Source: Mycoplasmopsis pullorum (GTDB lineage Bacteria > Bacillota_I > Bacilli_A > Mycoplasmatales > Metamycoplasmataceae). Taken from it: a stretch of DNA of 64,000 bases. The stretch spans positions 930,001 to 994,000 of the forward strand of contig NZ_CP017813.1 in NCBI RefSeq assembly GCF_001900245.1. Direction: 5' to 3'. A program made the position numbers and the translations under genes. A model generated the notes under the pieces. It searched no databases. It was not told the origin of the DNA and saw only the letters and a list, made by a program, of their open reading frames with translations. Positions within the stretch are counted from its first letter, which is position 1. Every line of letters begins with the position of its first letter. Shown piece by piece: positions 1-10,911 of the stretch.

Positions 1-525
1 ATTGTCCGCTAAAGTACTAAAGGTTGAATTTAAACCGTCCCCAGCTGGGGCAAAATCACGAATATTTAACTCATACACAAGTGGATCAACACCATTATTT
101 AAAGCTGACTCTAATTTTTTAATTTTTGGTAAATTTTCAACTTCAAAAGGTAAAATAGCTCCTAAAGCAACTTTGTTTTCTTGTCCTTTTCAATTAAAAG
201 GTGCTAAACTAATGCAATAAGGATCTAATGCTAATGTCACTGTTGAATCTTGATGAGTAATTCGATAACGATAATAATAATTTAAGTATTTTTTTGGTAG
301 TTCAATTGACCAAACTGGTTTATTAAAGTTCATTTCAAAAACTTCAAAATTATCTTCATTTTCATAGTCTGGATAAATCAAAATTTCGGCTTTTTTTGCA
401 ATTGGTTGTCAAAGTTTAATGACTAATTTTTCATTAACAAAATGAACACCTAAATCATCTTTTTCATAAAAATGAATTTCATCAAATTCTTTAAAAAAAT
501 CATCATTTTTTCCAATTAAATTCAT
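1..525 (-). CDS. pulA: Type I pullulanase, N-terminal part (runs off the window)
   Basis: The first 175 residues of a protein that continues past position 1. Residues 40-110 look like a CBM48-type beta-sandwich. They are followed by VYELNIRDF, the strand that opens the GH13 catalytic barrel in pullulanases (family pattern YELHVRDF). Type I pullulanases cleave alpha-1,6 branches of maltodextrin or glycogen. There is no signal peptide, so a cytoplasmic enzyme acting on imported dextrins is likely. The ATG at 525 is the first in-frame start after the terminator that ends the upstream regulator gene. One in-frame TGA is read as Trp. A glycogen-branching enzyme is possible because the catalytic residues lie outside the window. 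Confidence 0.7.
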
Positions 526-614
526 AGCTATTAAATTTTATATTTTATGTAAAACAAAACAGAAAAAACGCGTTTTTCTTGACATATCAAATGTTATATA
601 CAAAGAAAAAATAA

Positions 615-644
615 TAAAAAAACGCTATTTTATAGCGTTTTTAG
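615..644 (-). terminator. Terminator of the GntR-type gene
   Basis: The stem AAAACGCTA/TAGCGTTTT is followed on the minus strand by a run of T. It separates the regulator gene from the pullulanase gene. Confidence 0.7.
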
Positions 645-702
645 ATTTTAATGATTTAAAAAAATGGAAAATTTTTCAGATTTATCCTTTTGTGGTAAAA
701 CT

Positions 703-1365
703 TTATTGTTTTGCTGAAAATTCTTGATGAAAGAAAATGAAGTTTTCCGGTTTAATAAAATACTTACCAGCAATTGAAATACTTTCATCGTCGTAACCAA
801 AAAAGTATACAACAACTAACTCATCGCGATCATATAATTTAATTTTTTCGTATTTTAATTTATAAACAATATTACTAATTCCGTTTTGGTCGTTTAATAA
901 GTCTAAGAGTGGTTGATTTAGATTTGGAACTTGATCATCTCTTAAATATTTCTTTGATAAATAAATTTCTGATTTGGCAATCATTTCTTGATTCAAAAAG
1001 TATTCTTTTTCAAAAAAACGAAATCCTTGAATAAAAATAATGTTATCTTCAACAGTTCATTCAGGTAATTGGTCAGTTTGTATCTCTCAACCACGTTCAG
1101 AGTCCGCACCAAGCATATATCCTAAAGGTTTAATTAAATTATGAAAATTTTCAGCAACAAAGTGTCCCCTCTTACTGATTGAGTACACCGCACCTAATGA
1201 TTCGAGTTTATTATAAGCAGAAATTACAACACTACGTGAACAATCGAATTTAGCCATTAAAGCATGTTCACTTGGCATTATTCGATTTGTTGGAACTTTT
1301 TTGGTTTTAATTAAATCCATTAAATAGTCAATAACTATTTGAGTCTTTTTAATTTCTTTTGACAT
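703..1365 (-). CDS. GntR-family transcriptional regulator
   Basis: 220 residues. The N-terminal 75 residues form a GntR winged helix: a helix, then MPSEHALMAKFDCSRSVVISAYNKLESLGAV, matching the family pattern LPSE-x2-LA-x6-SR-x2-V-x2-A-x2-L-x2-G, then a wing ending in GHFV. The C-terminal part (about 80-220) is compatible with a UTRA-like effector domain. Its place between the maltodextrin operon and the pullulanase gene suggests sugar-responsive control (TreR/MalR-like role), which is inference. I chose the start at 1365 because TATAAT lies 9 bases upstream and the in-frame ATG at 1416 would put that promoter inside the gene. No Shine-Dalgarno is visible, so the mRNA may be leaderless. Confidence 0.75.
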
Positions 1366-1374
1366 AATTTTATT

Positions 1375-1380
1375 ATTATA
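1375..1380 (-). promoter_or_regulatory. -10 box of the GntR-type gene
   Basis: TATAAT on the minus strand, separated from the ATG by nine bases. This would give an almost leaderless transcript. Confidence 0.5.
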
Positions 1381-1500
1381 TTTAATTTTTGAATATTTTA
1401 CTACTTGGAAATTCAAATTCTCAAAAGTTTATGGTAATTTATCAATTAGCTAAGATACCAAATCAACAAATCCTCATCGTCCCCAGTAGGGACAGTAAAT

Positions 1501-1539
1501 AAAAAAAACACAAAATTTAATTAAAAAACTTTGTGTTTT
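1501..1539 (-). terminator. Terminator of the maltodextrin transporter operon
   Basis: The stem CAAAACACAAA/TTTTGTGTTTT, read on the minus strand, has a 15-base loop and ends in eight T. It lies 25 bases after the last operon gene. Confidence 0.7.
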
Positions 1540-1563
1540 GATTTGTTTTGATAATTTTGTATT

Positions 1564-2196
1564 TTAAGATTTTAAGATATCTTCACGAAACGCTTTTTTC
1601 AAGATAAAGTCATTTGTTACGTATCCATACGATTTTTTTGCAATAACAGAAATGACTAAAGAGAAAAATGAACTAAAAAGTACGATTCATCCTTCGGTGT
1701 ATGAAATTGATGCTAACATATCTTTATAATAAGATTCGGTACCATTTAATTCAAATATGGCTGTCCGTTTCGCTTCGACTGGTTTGAGTGCAATCAAGAA
1801 AAAGGTTACAGCGAAAATAAATCCAAATAAACTAATTAGTGAATTAAATAGAAATTCAGCATTTGATTTATTTGAAAATAGTAAGTATAAACTAATTACA
1901 CTAATTAAAATACAAATACTAAAACTGGTTTGTAGCACAATAAACATTCCAAGGAAAACATATCTTAATTGATAAGTTGTTGAGTTTTCTAACACTGATT
2001 CTTCGATTAATTCCGGTGTGCTAAAGGTTTCTGGATTATAGTAACCTTGTTTTAATCATTCAATTTCGACTGGAATTCGAGCTCAAAATCTTGCAGAAAG
2101 AATAGTTAATAAAGCAATGTTAATACAACTAAAAATAACAATTAGAATTAATAAAATTTTTCGTTTGGTATATGAGTGAAATAATTTTGAGAGCAT
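1564..2196 (-). CDS. Predicted four-TM membrane protein, last gene of the maltodextrin operon
   Basis: 210 residues of unknown function. Hydrophobic segments lie near residues 13-33 (KILLILIVIFSCINIALLTIL), 75-105, 112-135 and 165-190. An extracytoplasmic stretch after TM1 is rich in Pro and Glu. The start codon shares its A with the stop codon of the upstream ATPase gene (TAATG), so translation is probably coupled. A terminator follows directly. I recognise no family. Its position suggests an accessory membrane subunit of the sugar importer. Confidence 0.7.
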
Positions 2197-3398
2197 TAAT
2201 TAATCCGAACTTCAGTTTTAGCATCAAAAATGTGGATTCTTGATTCGACAAAACTGATGTAAATTGTAGAATATAACACATATTCTTCGCTATTACTTGC
2301 ATTAATAATCAATTCTAGTTCCTCACTAATGCTGCAAGCGATTAATTGATCTTTACCGATTAATTCAATGTTTGAAATTTTTGCTGCAAAACTATTTTTA
2401 ATTGCTTCTTTGGAAATTTTAATATCTTCACTTCTAAATCCAATCACCAATTCTTGATTTTGGTGAACCTTACCAACCACATCTTGGGGAATAGCCAAAG
2501 TAATTTTTCCATCTTCAGAAATGATTTGTCCATCCTTAACAGTCGCTTTAAAAGTATTCATTGTTGGTGAACCGATGAATTTAGCTACGAATACGTTAGC
2601 TGGTTTAAAGTATAAGTCCCTTCCGGTACCACTTTGCTGAATTTTTCCATCGTTAAATACCACGATTTGATCCCCCATCGTCATGGCCTCTAATTGGTCG
2701 TGAGTAACATAAATGCTTGTGGTATTAAGCATACGGTGGATTGCAACAATTTCACGACGCATGCTTTCTCTTAGTTTTGCATCCAAGTTTGAAAGTGGTT
2801 CATCCATCAAGAATACTAACGGTTTACGTGCAATCGCACGTCCAATTGCTACACGTTGTCTTTGTCCACCAGATAAATCACGTGGTTTACGGTATAAATA
2901 TTCGTCAATTTTTAGAATTTTAGCAACGTCTTTAACACGACGGTCGATTACATCTTTCCGTTCTTTTGCGATTTTTAGTCCAAAACTAATATTGTTATAC
3001 ACATTCATGTGTGGATATAGAGCATAAGATTGAAAGACCATGGCAATATTACGTTCACTAGGAAGTAAATTGTTGTATCTTTTATCGTTAAATAATAAAT
3101 CACCTTTAGTTATTGAGTTCAGTCCAGCAATCATTCTTAATAAAGTTGTTTTACCACATCCACTTGGTCCTAAAAAGATGCAGAAAGTACCTGGTTTAAT
3201 TTCAAGGTTAATATTTTCTAAAGTATACTTTTCATTACCTTCGTATTTTTTTGATAAATTAACCAATTTAATGTGTGCACCATTATTTTTTGATGTCACT
3301 TCACCAACTTCATTCAGCATTTTGTCTAAATCAAGTTGTTCAAAATTAAATTCATTATCAATTGCTAGATTCATATCGTTTGTTTTATTTTTAAACAT
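2196..3398 (-). CDS. malK: Carbohydrate ABC transporter ATP-binding protein (MalK/MsmK/UgpC type)
   Basis: 400 residues. Walker A GPSGCGKTT lies at 77-85, the Q-loop [13 protein letters not shown] at 121-133, the signature LSGGQ at 175-179, Walker B LVFLMDE at 194-200 and the H-loop VTHD at 231-234. The C-terminal 130 residues form the OB-fold (TOBE) domain typical of the MalK branch. This subunit hydrolyses ATP on the cytoplasmic face to drive sugar import by MalF/MalG. The first 40 residues, acidic and Asn-rich, are extra to the usual MalK start. The gene starts 2 bases after malG and overlaps the next gene by one base. Its length is ordinary, unlike the enlarged ATPase of the second operon. 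Confidence 0.93.
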   Translation of the reverse strand: MFKNKTNDMNLAIDNEFNFEQLDLDKMLNEVGEVTSKNNGAHIKLVNLSKKYEGNEKYTLENINLEIKPGTFCIFLGPSGCGKTTLLRMIAGLNSITKGDLLFNDKRYNNLLPSERNIAMVFQSYALYPHMNVYNNISFGLKIAKERKDVIDRRVKDVAKILKIDEYLYRKPRDLSGGQRQRVAIGRAIARKPLVFLMDEPLSNLDAKLRESMRREIVAIHRMLNTTSIYVTHDQLEAMTMGDQIVVFNDGKIQQSGTGRDLYFKPANVFVAKFIGSPTMNTFKATVKDGQIISEDGKITLAIPQDVVGKVHQNQELVIGFRSEDIKISKEAIKNSFAAKISNIELIGKDQLIACSISEELELIINASNSEEYVLYSTIYISFVESRIHIFDAKTEVRIN

Positions 3399-3400
3399 TT

Positions 3401-4360
3401 TTATCCTTTCACTGCACCATCAGATAAACCACCTATGATGTATCTTTGTAAGTACATAAATAGAGCAAAGGCAGGGATTGAAGCTAAAAGTGAACCAGCG
3501 GCATAAGCACCAGCATTAACTTGTTTTTCTTCGGCTGTAATAAATGTATCTAAACCGATTGCTAAGGTTTTATCATCAATATCAATTAAAATAAATTTAG
3601 GTAGAATAACGTCCGTAAATGGAGTTAAGAATGATCAAAGTGCAACCATAATTAAAGCTGGACGGATTACTGGAATTAAAATTTTAAAGAATAGTCCCCA
3701 GTTGTTGCATCCGTCAACTTTGGCAGAATCGTCCAATTCATGCGAAATTGTGTCCAAATAACTCTTAAGCATAAAGGTATTTCCTGCAATCGAACCACCT
3801 GAGTAAATGACCACTAACATTAAAACTGATGAGAGTCCAATGTTGTTTCCTAAACGTACCACAATGTACAAACTAATTAAGCTTGCTGTAGCAGGGATCA
3901 TTTGTAGCATCATAACTAAGGTTAGCGAGTTACGTGAACCGGCAAATTTGAATCTTGAATACGCATAACCATTAAGCGCGACACAGACAGTTGAAATTAC
4001 CATGGTTAGCACTGCAATAAATAAGGTATTAGCATATCACTTTAAAAAACGACTTCTAGGACTAGTAAATAAGTAAGCAAAGTTATCTCAACCAAACTTA
4101 AATGGTGTTAAAGAAATAATTTTAACGTTGTTAATGTTAAAGGCTGAAACTAACAATGAAACAATTGGAAATAGCACAATTAAAGCTCAAAAAATTAAAA
4201 TTAAATAATTAAAAAATAATCAAATAATTTCCATTGGTGTTGGTGGTTTTGCGTCTGATTCATTAAAATTGATCCGTTTTTTCACTAATGCTTTTTTATC
4301 AATTGAAACTGAATCACTAATACGTTTATAATAATTTTTTCTAATTAATTTTGAAAACAT
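3401..4360 (-). CDS. malG: Maltodextrin ABC transporter permease MalG
   Basis: 319 residues, six predicted TM segments. The EAA-type coupling loop is at about 207-225 (ELDDSAKVDGCNNWGLFFKI), where the usual EAA is replaced by DSA but the conserved DG is kept. It forms the membrane channel with MalF and docks on MalK. A cytoplasmic N-terminal tail of about 45 residues precedes TM1. The ATG is fused to the MalF stop (TAATG), and malK follows after 2 bases, so the three genes are one translationally coupled unit. Several Trp codons are TGA. Confidence 0.9.
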
Positions 4361-7300
4361 TAGTCTCTCCTTGTCATTGATTTAATAAATCCACGAGCTG
4401 CAACCGCAACACTTAAGATTGCTGCTAATGTAGTTAAGGCTGCTGCGAAGGCTTGGTCACTTTCGAATTTAACCACACCGGTTGTCATTTTGTAAACTCA
4501 CGAAATAACAATATCTGTTGAGGCTTCACCAAAAACAGTAGGTTTTGCAAAAGCAGGACCACCACCTGTAAATAAGCTAATTGTGGTGAAGTTGTTAAAT
4601 GCACCAACAAATTGTCCAATTAACATTGGTGCAATTGCAAGTAACAATGAAGGTAGAGTTAAACTGAAAAATAGTTGTCTTCCCTTAGCTCCATCAATTG
4701 AACCAGCTTCATAAATATCTTTTGGAATTGATTGTAAATTACCTGTTACGAGCATAAATATTCATGCATACGCAATTCATGTTTGTACTAAAATTACCAA
4801 TACACGAGCTTTAGTTATGTCATTTAATCAATCGACTGGTTGATCAATTAAGTGGAGACTCATAAGTACAAAGTTAATGTACCCAGTATCCCCGGCCATG
4901 AAACTTTTACGTAAGAAACTTAAAGTAACAAAGGCAGGGATTGCTCATGGTAAAATGAAAATTAAACGGAAAAATTTCTTCCCTCTAATACGGTGATTAT
5001 TTGCTAATACCGCAAGAATAATACCTAGTGAAATAGGTAAAATGGTGCTAAAGATAGTTCAGATAAAACTTCATCCTAAAACACGTGAAAGTGATAATAA
5101 TAGGTCATTTTTACGAAGTTGTCATCATAGACCTCATTGTTTAAGACCAACTCAATGCACTGGCTGAGTTGGAGCTTCATGTAAGTATCCATAGTCAGTA
5201 AATGAAATTAGAATTGAGGTTACAATTGGAGCAACTACGATAAAGGCGATTAAAAATCAACCAAAAATCGAAATCATTCATGGAAATCCACTGGTGTTTA
5301 ATCAGCGTTTTGTATGTGATCACTTACTTGGACGAGAACCCTCTTCAAGTGCAGTCGCAACTCTACGAGCTCCAATAGACGAAATAAATAAGTAAATAAT
5401 TGAGATACTAAAGAAAATAACCGAAATTACTCCACCAAAAAGGTAGTAACGAGCATCAGGGAATGAACCTGCTTGGCTATTAAATTTAGAAGACCCTAGA
5501 TCATAGAAACCAGGGATACCGTTCATTTTTGATCAATAGAATCCCAAACTAAAGGGGATTAAGAATGATCAAACAAAAACAGTAAATAACAACATTAAAA
5601 TACCTTTAAGATATTGTTTGAAAAATAGAATTTCAGGTAGTCCCGGTAAAATGAATCCTAAAATTGTCGCTCATAATTTAATTCCTTTGTTAACTTCAAT
5701 TGGAATTGATTTTTGAGCTTCGTTGATTTTACTTTCGAAAATTTTATTAACAATTTTCTTTTCGGCATTTTCACGTCATAAATTAGTTGATAAAATGTTT
5801 TTATTTTTATATAAATTAGAATTTAGTTTTAATCCTAATAATTTTTCTTTTTCAGCAACTTTAATTTCAATTTTTTTGTTTTTAAATGCTGCTTTAGTAA
5901 TTTCTTTTGATTTAATTTTGTTTTTGTAAAGAGCAAATAATTCTTTTGACTCATCAAAAATTGATTTTTTCTTTTCTTGATTAGTCGTTTTTTCTTGTTG
6001 AATTAAATTACTTGCTTTAAGTTTTAGAATTTCAACTTTGGCTAGGATTTTTTCAATTTTGTATTTTTGAATAATCGAATTTAGTCCTTGTGCTTTTTCT
6101 AATAAAGCTTGTGATTTAACTAATTGGTACTCAGATTCGTGAGAAACTGATTTATATGATTTGCTTAAATTTTTTGCATAATCACTTTGAAGAATCAATT
6201 TAGCAATTTTAGAATGTTCAAAATAACTTTTGTGACTAAAGAAAACATCGACATAAATTTTTAAGATTTGTGTATCTAAATCATTTAATTTATTATGTTC
6301 TTGAATTGATTTTTTAATTTCAGAAAGTGAATTGGTTGCAACTGAATTTAAGTCTAAATTTTTCAAGTGTGATTCATCTGAAGTCGCAAAATCTTTGAAT
6401 CTTTCAAGCATATATGATAAAGTTTTGGCTTGAACTTTTTTCAAATTAGCTTGATAAAGTTTTTTATACTCTTGCTTAGAGTTGTTACTTTGTTTAATTA
6501 AATTATCAACGATTGATTGATTATTTTTCTCTGCTTGCAAAATTTCTTGTTTATGTTGCTCAATTTTTGCCAAAGCAGCTTTTTTATATTCTTGAATTTC
6601 TACTTTTGAATTTTGATATTTCTCATTGTATTCATACTCAGCTTGAATAATTCTTTGACGAGCTGATAATTTAATGTTATATTTACCATCAACATATTTA
6701 GTTTTAATCTCTTTGTGTTCAAGTGAAAATTGTTTTCTGAGTTCTTCACGTTTAGCTAATAAACGTTGTTGAGTCTTTTTGATTTCATTATAAGCTTCTA
6801 AAAAGACAGCTTTAGGATTTGAGATTGATTTAAGAAATTCAAGCTCAGGTTCAAGTAAATTTGTTAGTTTGGTAAAATCAAATTCTAAATCGTCAAATTT
6901 CTTGATGTATTCAAGCATTAAATTGTAGAAAATGAATTTAAGGTTTAACTGAGTTTGATCTAAATTAGTTTTAGTGACTAATTTTTGAATTGAAGCGACT
7001 TTTTCTTCATAGGTGTCGGTAGTGTTTTTAAGTGATGTTTGATAATCTTTTGCATATTTATCTAAATTTTTACGTTCTTTAGTTAATTTTTTAATTTCAA
7101 AAGCAATCAAACTTTGCACACTCGAAGCAATTTTGAGCTTCCTGATTGAATCTTTGACAACTTTAACTTTGTTTAAGTAAGCAACTTTATGACTGTACAA
7201 CTCACGTTTAAGGTTATCCTGAATTTTAGTTTTAGCACGTAAAAAGAGATCTTTTTCAATCTCGCGACGTATCTTAATTGCACGAATACGACGATTAAAA

Positions 7301-7404
7301 ACGTTTTTAGCATTCTTTTTATATGCTTTTAGTGATGTTGCCTGCTGTGGTATGACGGTGTCAAATTCTTCACCATACCAGTTATATAATTTTAATTTTT
7401 CCAT
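4360..7404 (-). CDS. malF: Maltodextrin ABC transporter permease MalF with giant coiled-coil N-terminal extension
   Basis: 1014 residues, roughly twice the size of other MalF proteins. Residues 1-575 are Lys/Glu/Gln-rich heptad-like helix with no signal peptide or TM segment (for example ERKNLDKYAKDYQTSLKN and KYKIEKILAKVEILKLKASN). Residues 577-1014 are a normal permease with about eight TM segments and the coupling motif EAGSIDGA at 899-906. The extension must be cytoplasmic if TM1 enters from inside. It could brace the ATPase, tether an enzyme or contact the cytoskeleton; the sequence does not say which. The frame is continuous across TGA(Trp) codons, so this is a true fusion. The start is 2 bases after the preceding gene, behind AAAGGA. 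Confidence 0.9.
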
Positions 7405-7406
7405 TT

Positions 7407-7889
7407 TTATCCTTTAGTTTGCCGTTTACGTATTGCTTCGAAATTATGTATTTTACGTGCAATGTGGTATTTAAAACACATGTAAATTAAATACAAAGCA
7501 ATTAATGCAGCACTGAGTGAAACAAAAACTCCGGAAATTATTTGTTCTAATAATAATGTATCAAAACCTTTAAAAAATGGAGTAAACCCTAAGATGATAA
7601 AAATTATTATTCAACAAATAAAGAATATGTATCCAGCTTGAAGTTTATTTCGTAATAAACTTATATAAATTAAGAAAAATACCACCAAGAGATTACTTCC
7701 GATAAACGAAAGAATTAGCAATCTTGTGTAATTTTCCAATTCAATCTCGCTATATGTCTCAGCATTTTTAATTCCAAACACAAACGGAATCAAAAATCAA
7801 ACAATATAAGAGAGAGTCCAAAACGGAAGTAAGCTTATTAAAAAATAAAAATCAATTTTGGAGAGATTGATTTTTAATTTTTTATACAT
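7407..7889 (-). CDS. Small membrane protein between the binding lipoprotein and MalF
   Basis: 160 residues with four hydrophobic segments (about 14-40, 60-85, 93-112 and 122-145) and basic ends. It starts 2 bases after the lipoprotein stop and ends 2 bases before malF, so it belongs to the transporter operon. I recognise no family. Such proteins sit in the same place as other small membrane genes of this operon and may help assemble the transporter (inference). Confidence 0.75.
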
Positions 7890-7891
7890 GA

Positions 7892-10279
7892 TTATTTTTC
7901 GAATGTCACCACTAATTGTAATGCAGTTTCAGTCATAATTTTAGCTTTATCTGAGTATAATTTGCTCATTTGTTCTAACACTGCAGCTGTAAATTCAGCT
8001 TTAGCATCAAGATCAGGTGTTTCGGTTTTTTTGGCTAAAATCTTATCTGCTGTTTCTTTAATAAATACTTTGTTTCCGAATGTACTGTCATTTCAAATTC
8101 CTCAAACGGTTGAAGCAAATTGTGGATTTGAGTGGTCAATACGTTCAGTTAAGGTTGTTAAAACACCTAAACCACCATCTTCAATACTTCTACGTGATGT
8201 AACTACGTCAAGAATTTTGTTGATTGCACCATTTTTTTCGTATTTAGCAATTTCATCAGTCGCTTTTGATAACTCAACATCGCTAGCTGTTCCATCTTTT
8301 CTTAACACGAATTTAGGTGCAACTTTTTCAACTAATACACGGATTTGTGCATTGTTTACATAGTTGTTGAAGTACAATTCGCTCGCTTTAGTAATTACTT
8401 CGTCAGATACTTCAACTTTAGCTGCGTTAGCAAATTCAGTTGCTTTAGCTTTTACTTCTTCATAAAGTGCATTCAAAGTATTGTTTTTGATTGCTTCAGT
8501 AATTTTTGCATATAAAGCTTCTTTTGAGTCACCTGAATCACCGTTAGCACCAAAAATATAATCTTCAACTTTTCTTACATGTAAAGTTCCTATTTCGGCA
8601 TTTTGAATTAATTCTGGATGAGCTTGAACAAATTCACTCTTAATAATTTCAGGTCCAACTTGTCATGGTTGACCGTCCCCAACAAGTGCTGATAATTCAA
8701 TTCCAAGTAATGCAGCTTCAGCATTACGAAGTCCTGTAACTGGTTTAAGAGCATTTTTTAATTCAACTCAAGCTTCTGATTCAAATTCTGCACCATCAAG
8801 ACCATAATCAACTTTGATAATATTTTTTTCATCTAAAGGTGTATTTGAATTTGAAATATCTCATGTTCCATAGTCAACTTTTGCTTTTGAAAGAACTTTT
8901 CCTTGTGAGTGATATGCATCAATAAATTCATCTGCACTTGTATATCCTAAAGGTTCGTAGAATTTAGCAAATTCTTTATTTTCTTCTTTCAATTCATTGG
9001 TCATTGATTTTTTCAACTCATCTTGCATATGGTTACCATATGGAATTTTTGAGTCTGATTTAAAGTAAGCTTTGTAAGGTTCTAATTTAAAAATTAACTT
9101 AATAAATTCTGAAATAGCACCTTTACGTTCTGCACTCGCACCATTATTTCTTGAGTTAATTGCATATGATCAAGCACCTGGTTGTTGTACATAAGCACTT
9201 TCATCAGTTGCTTTAATTACGTTAACAAATACGTTAGTGTCAGCATTTTTCTGTGTGTTTTGCACGTCTCAAGTACCAACAACTGCGAAGTTAATTTTCT
9301 TAGCTTTTAATAATTCTCAGATTTTTTGTTGAACTGTCCCCATATCCTTGTCGATGACTGCAACTAAATCTGATTGTGTAATACCACGTTGAGCTCATTT
9401 AGTTTGTTTGAATTCTTCTTCATTCATTAAATATGCTGCTTGTCAAATAGGGAAAACTAAGTCCATAGCCGCTTGCACACCTTTTTTAAAGTGTTCGTGG
9501 TATTTATCACCGATAATGAATCCTGATTTAGCTGAAGCTCCATCACTATAAAGGATTTTAGCCATTAAATCTTGTAAATCTTTTTTACCAGAGTTTTGTT
9601 TAGCAATTTCTGTAAAAACCCCTCCCATGATTCCGGCTCCGTATCAAAAGTCTTGAAGACGAACAATTGCAAGACCCTCCTCAACCAATTCTTTTAATGA
9701 GTTGGTATTTGGACTTAATAAAACATTCTTAGTTGTTTCATAATCCAAGTTTGACGCCATAACGATTCCCTCAACGTTGTGACGAATTCCGTAAAGACGT
9801 TTTTCAGGAGTTGGTTTTGCAGCATTACGTTCAATCCCTGAAACAGTTCCGTATTCTTTCATTGATTGTTTTTCAGCATCACTAAGTCCAAGTTGAGTTG
9901 TAATTGTATCAAATAAACTTGGATCAAATTTATCTAAGTTTGTTAAAGCATTTTTTGATGCTAAGTCAGTAATTTCTGGTGCATAGAAAATGTCAGGTAC
10001 TACTTTATAGTCACTCGCCCCAGTTGTTCCGATTTCTTTTGCTGAAAAGACGTCTTTTTCTAAAATAGTAATTTTAAATCCGTGTTTGGTGTGATATTCT
10101 GTTTTGTTGAATTCTTCAATTACTTTGTTGTAAAAATCTTTTTGAACACCGTCAACACCAATAACAATTTCTTTAATTTCTTCAGCTTTAGTGTCAGGTC
10201 CACAAGCTGCTGAAGTAGCTACTAAAGTTAAACCACCTAATCCTAAACCACCTAAAAGAAGCTTTTTCTTTAATTTCAT
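7892..10279 (-). CDS. Substrate-binding lipoprotein of the maltodextrin ABC transporter
   Basis: 795 residues. A lipoprotein signal peptide has a Lys-rich start, a Gly/Leu core and a lipobox ending TSAAC, with the lipidated Cys at 26. The following region (EIVIGVDGVQKDFYNKVIEEFNK, trimmed here in description) is typical of extracellular solute-binding proteins of the MalE class. The protein is about twice the length of MalE; the C-terminal 300 residues are Ala/Lys/Glu-rich and of unknown role. It would capture the sugar outside the membrane and deliver it to MalF/MalG. A strong AAGGAG precedes the ATG. The frame needs many TGA(Trp) codons. Confidence 0.85.
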
Positions 10280-10295
10280 TTTCTCTCCTTAAATT

Positions 10296-10742
10296 CTATT
10301 CAAAAACAATTTCATTTTTCACATAAGCTACCATTGCAAAGAGCATTCCGATCGGACTTAAGAATAACAATGACGCTAACATACTTACTATTCCAATTCA
10401 TTTATTAAATTCAGTTTTAGACAAAATTGAGCAGATATGTAAACTCATAAACGCAATCACAAGGTAAGATAGTATTATTATTGCAAGTACGATTCTTCAG
10501 TGATATTCCATTAAAATTTTTGTATCGACTGTTATTTTAGAATTAGCATCAATCTTAATAACATAGAAAAACAATAAGATTTGCGAGATTAACATAACAG
10601 TATTTGCAAAAACTAAAATTAAATATTCTAAAACTTTAGGTAAATAACGTCGTTCAAGCGGATATTTACCTAAAAAGAGATACCGCATTTTAGTTTTTCA
10701 TGGTAATTTTTTAATCGTGAATTTTGATTTGTTTTTTTTCAT
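10296..10742 (-). CDS. Small membrane protein, first gene of the maltodextrin operon
   Basis: 148 residues with three or four TM segments after a basic cytoplasmic start (KKNKSKFTIKKLPWKTK). It ends 16 bases before the binding-lipoprotein gene and appears to be the first gene of the operon, since a TATAAT lies 13 bases upstream of its ATG. No Shine-Dalgarno is visible. I recognise no family. Confidence 0.7.
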
Positions 10743-10755
10743 ATTAAGCAATTAA

Positions 10756-10761
10756 ATTATA
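10756..10761 (-). promoter_or_regulatory. -10 box of the maltodextrin transporter operon
   Basis: TATAAT on the minus strand, 13 bases before the ATG of the first gene. This leaves almost no 5' leader. No good -35 box is seen at the expected spacing. Confidence 0.45.
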
Positions 10762-10816
10762 TGTATTAAATCAATTTATTCACGTATTTTATTGTTGCAT
10801 AAGTTGTTGGTAAGCT

Positions 10817-10828
10817 TTGACCGGTCAA
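10817..10828. promoter_or_regulatory. 12-bp perfect palindrome upstream of the maltodextrin operon
   Basis: TTGACCGGTCAA lies 55 bases upstream of the operon -10 box and directly behind the amylase terminator. Its GC-rich centre is unusual in this AT-rich DNA. It could be an operator for the nearby RpiR or GntR regulator. This is inference only. Confidence 0.35.
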
Positions 10829-10839
10829 GTATTTTGGTT

Positions 10840-10871
10840 AAAAAAAGCACAAAAAACTAACTTTTGTGCTT
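10840..10871 (-). terminator. Terminator of the amylase lipoprotein gene
   Basis: The stem AAGCACAAAA/TTTTGTGCTT is followed by seven T on the minus strand. Confidence 0.75.
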
Positions 10872-10911
10872 GAGTAAAAAATGCATATGAAAATTATTTC
10901 ACATTTACTAC

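Noticed and set aside
2..220. 72-codon plus-strand ORF at the window start
   Set aside because: It is antisense to the pullulanase reading frame, which shows recognisable family motifs.
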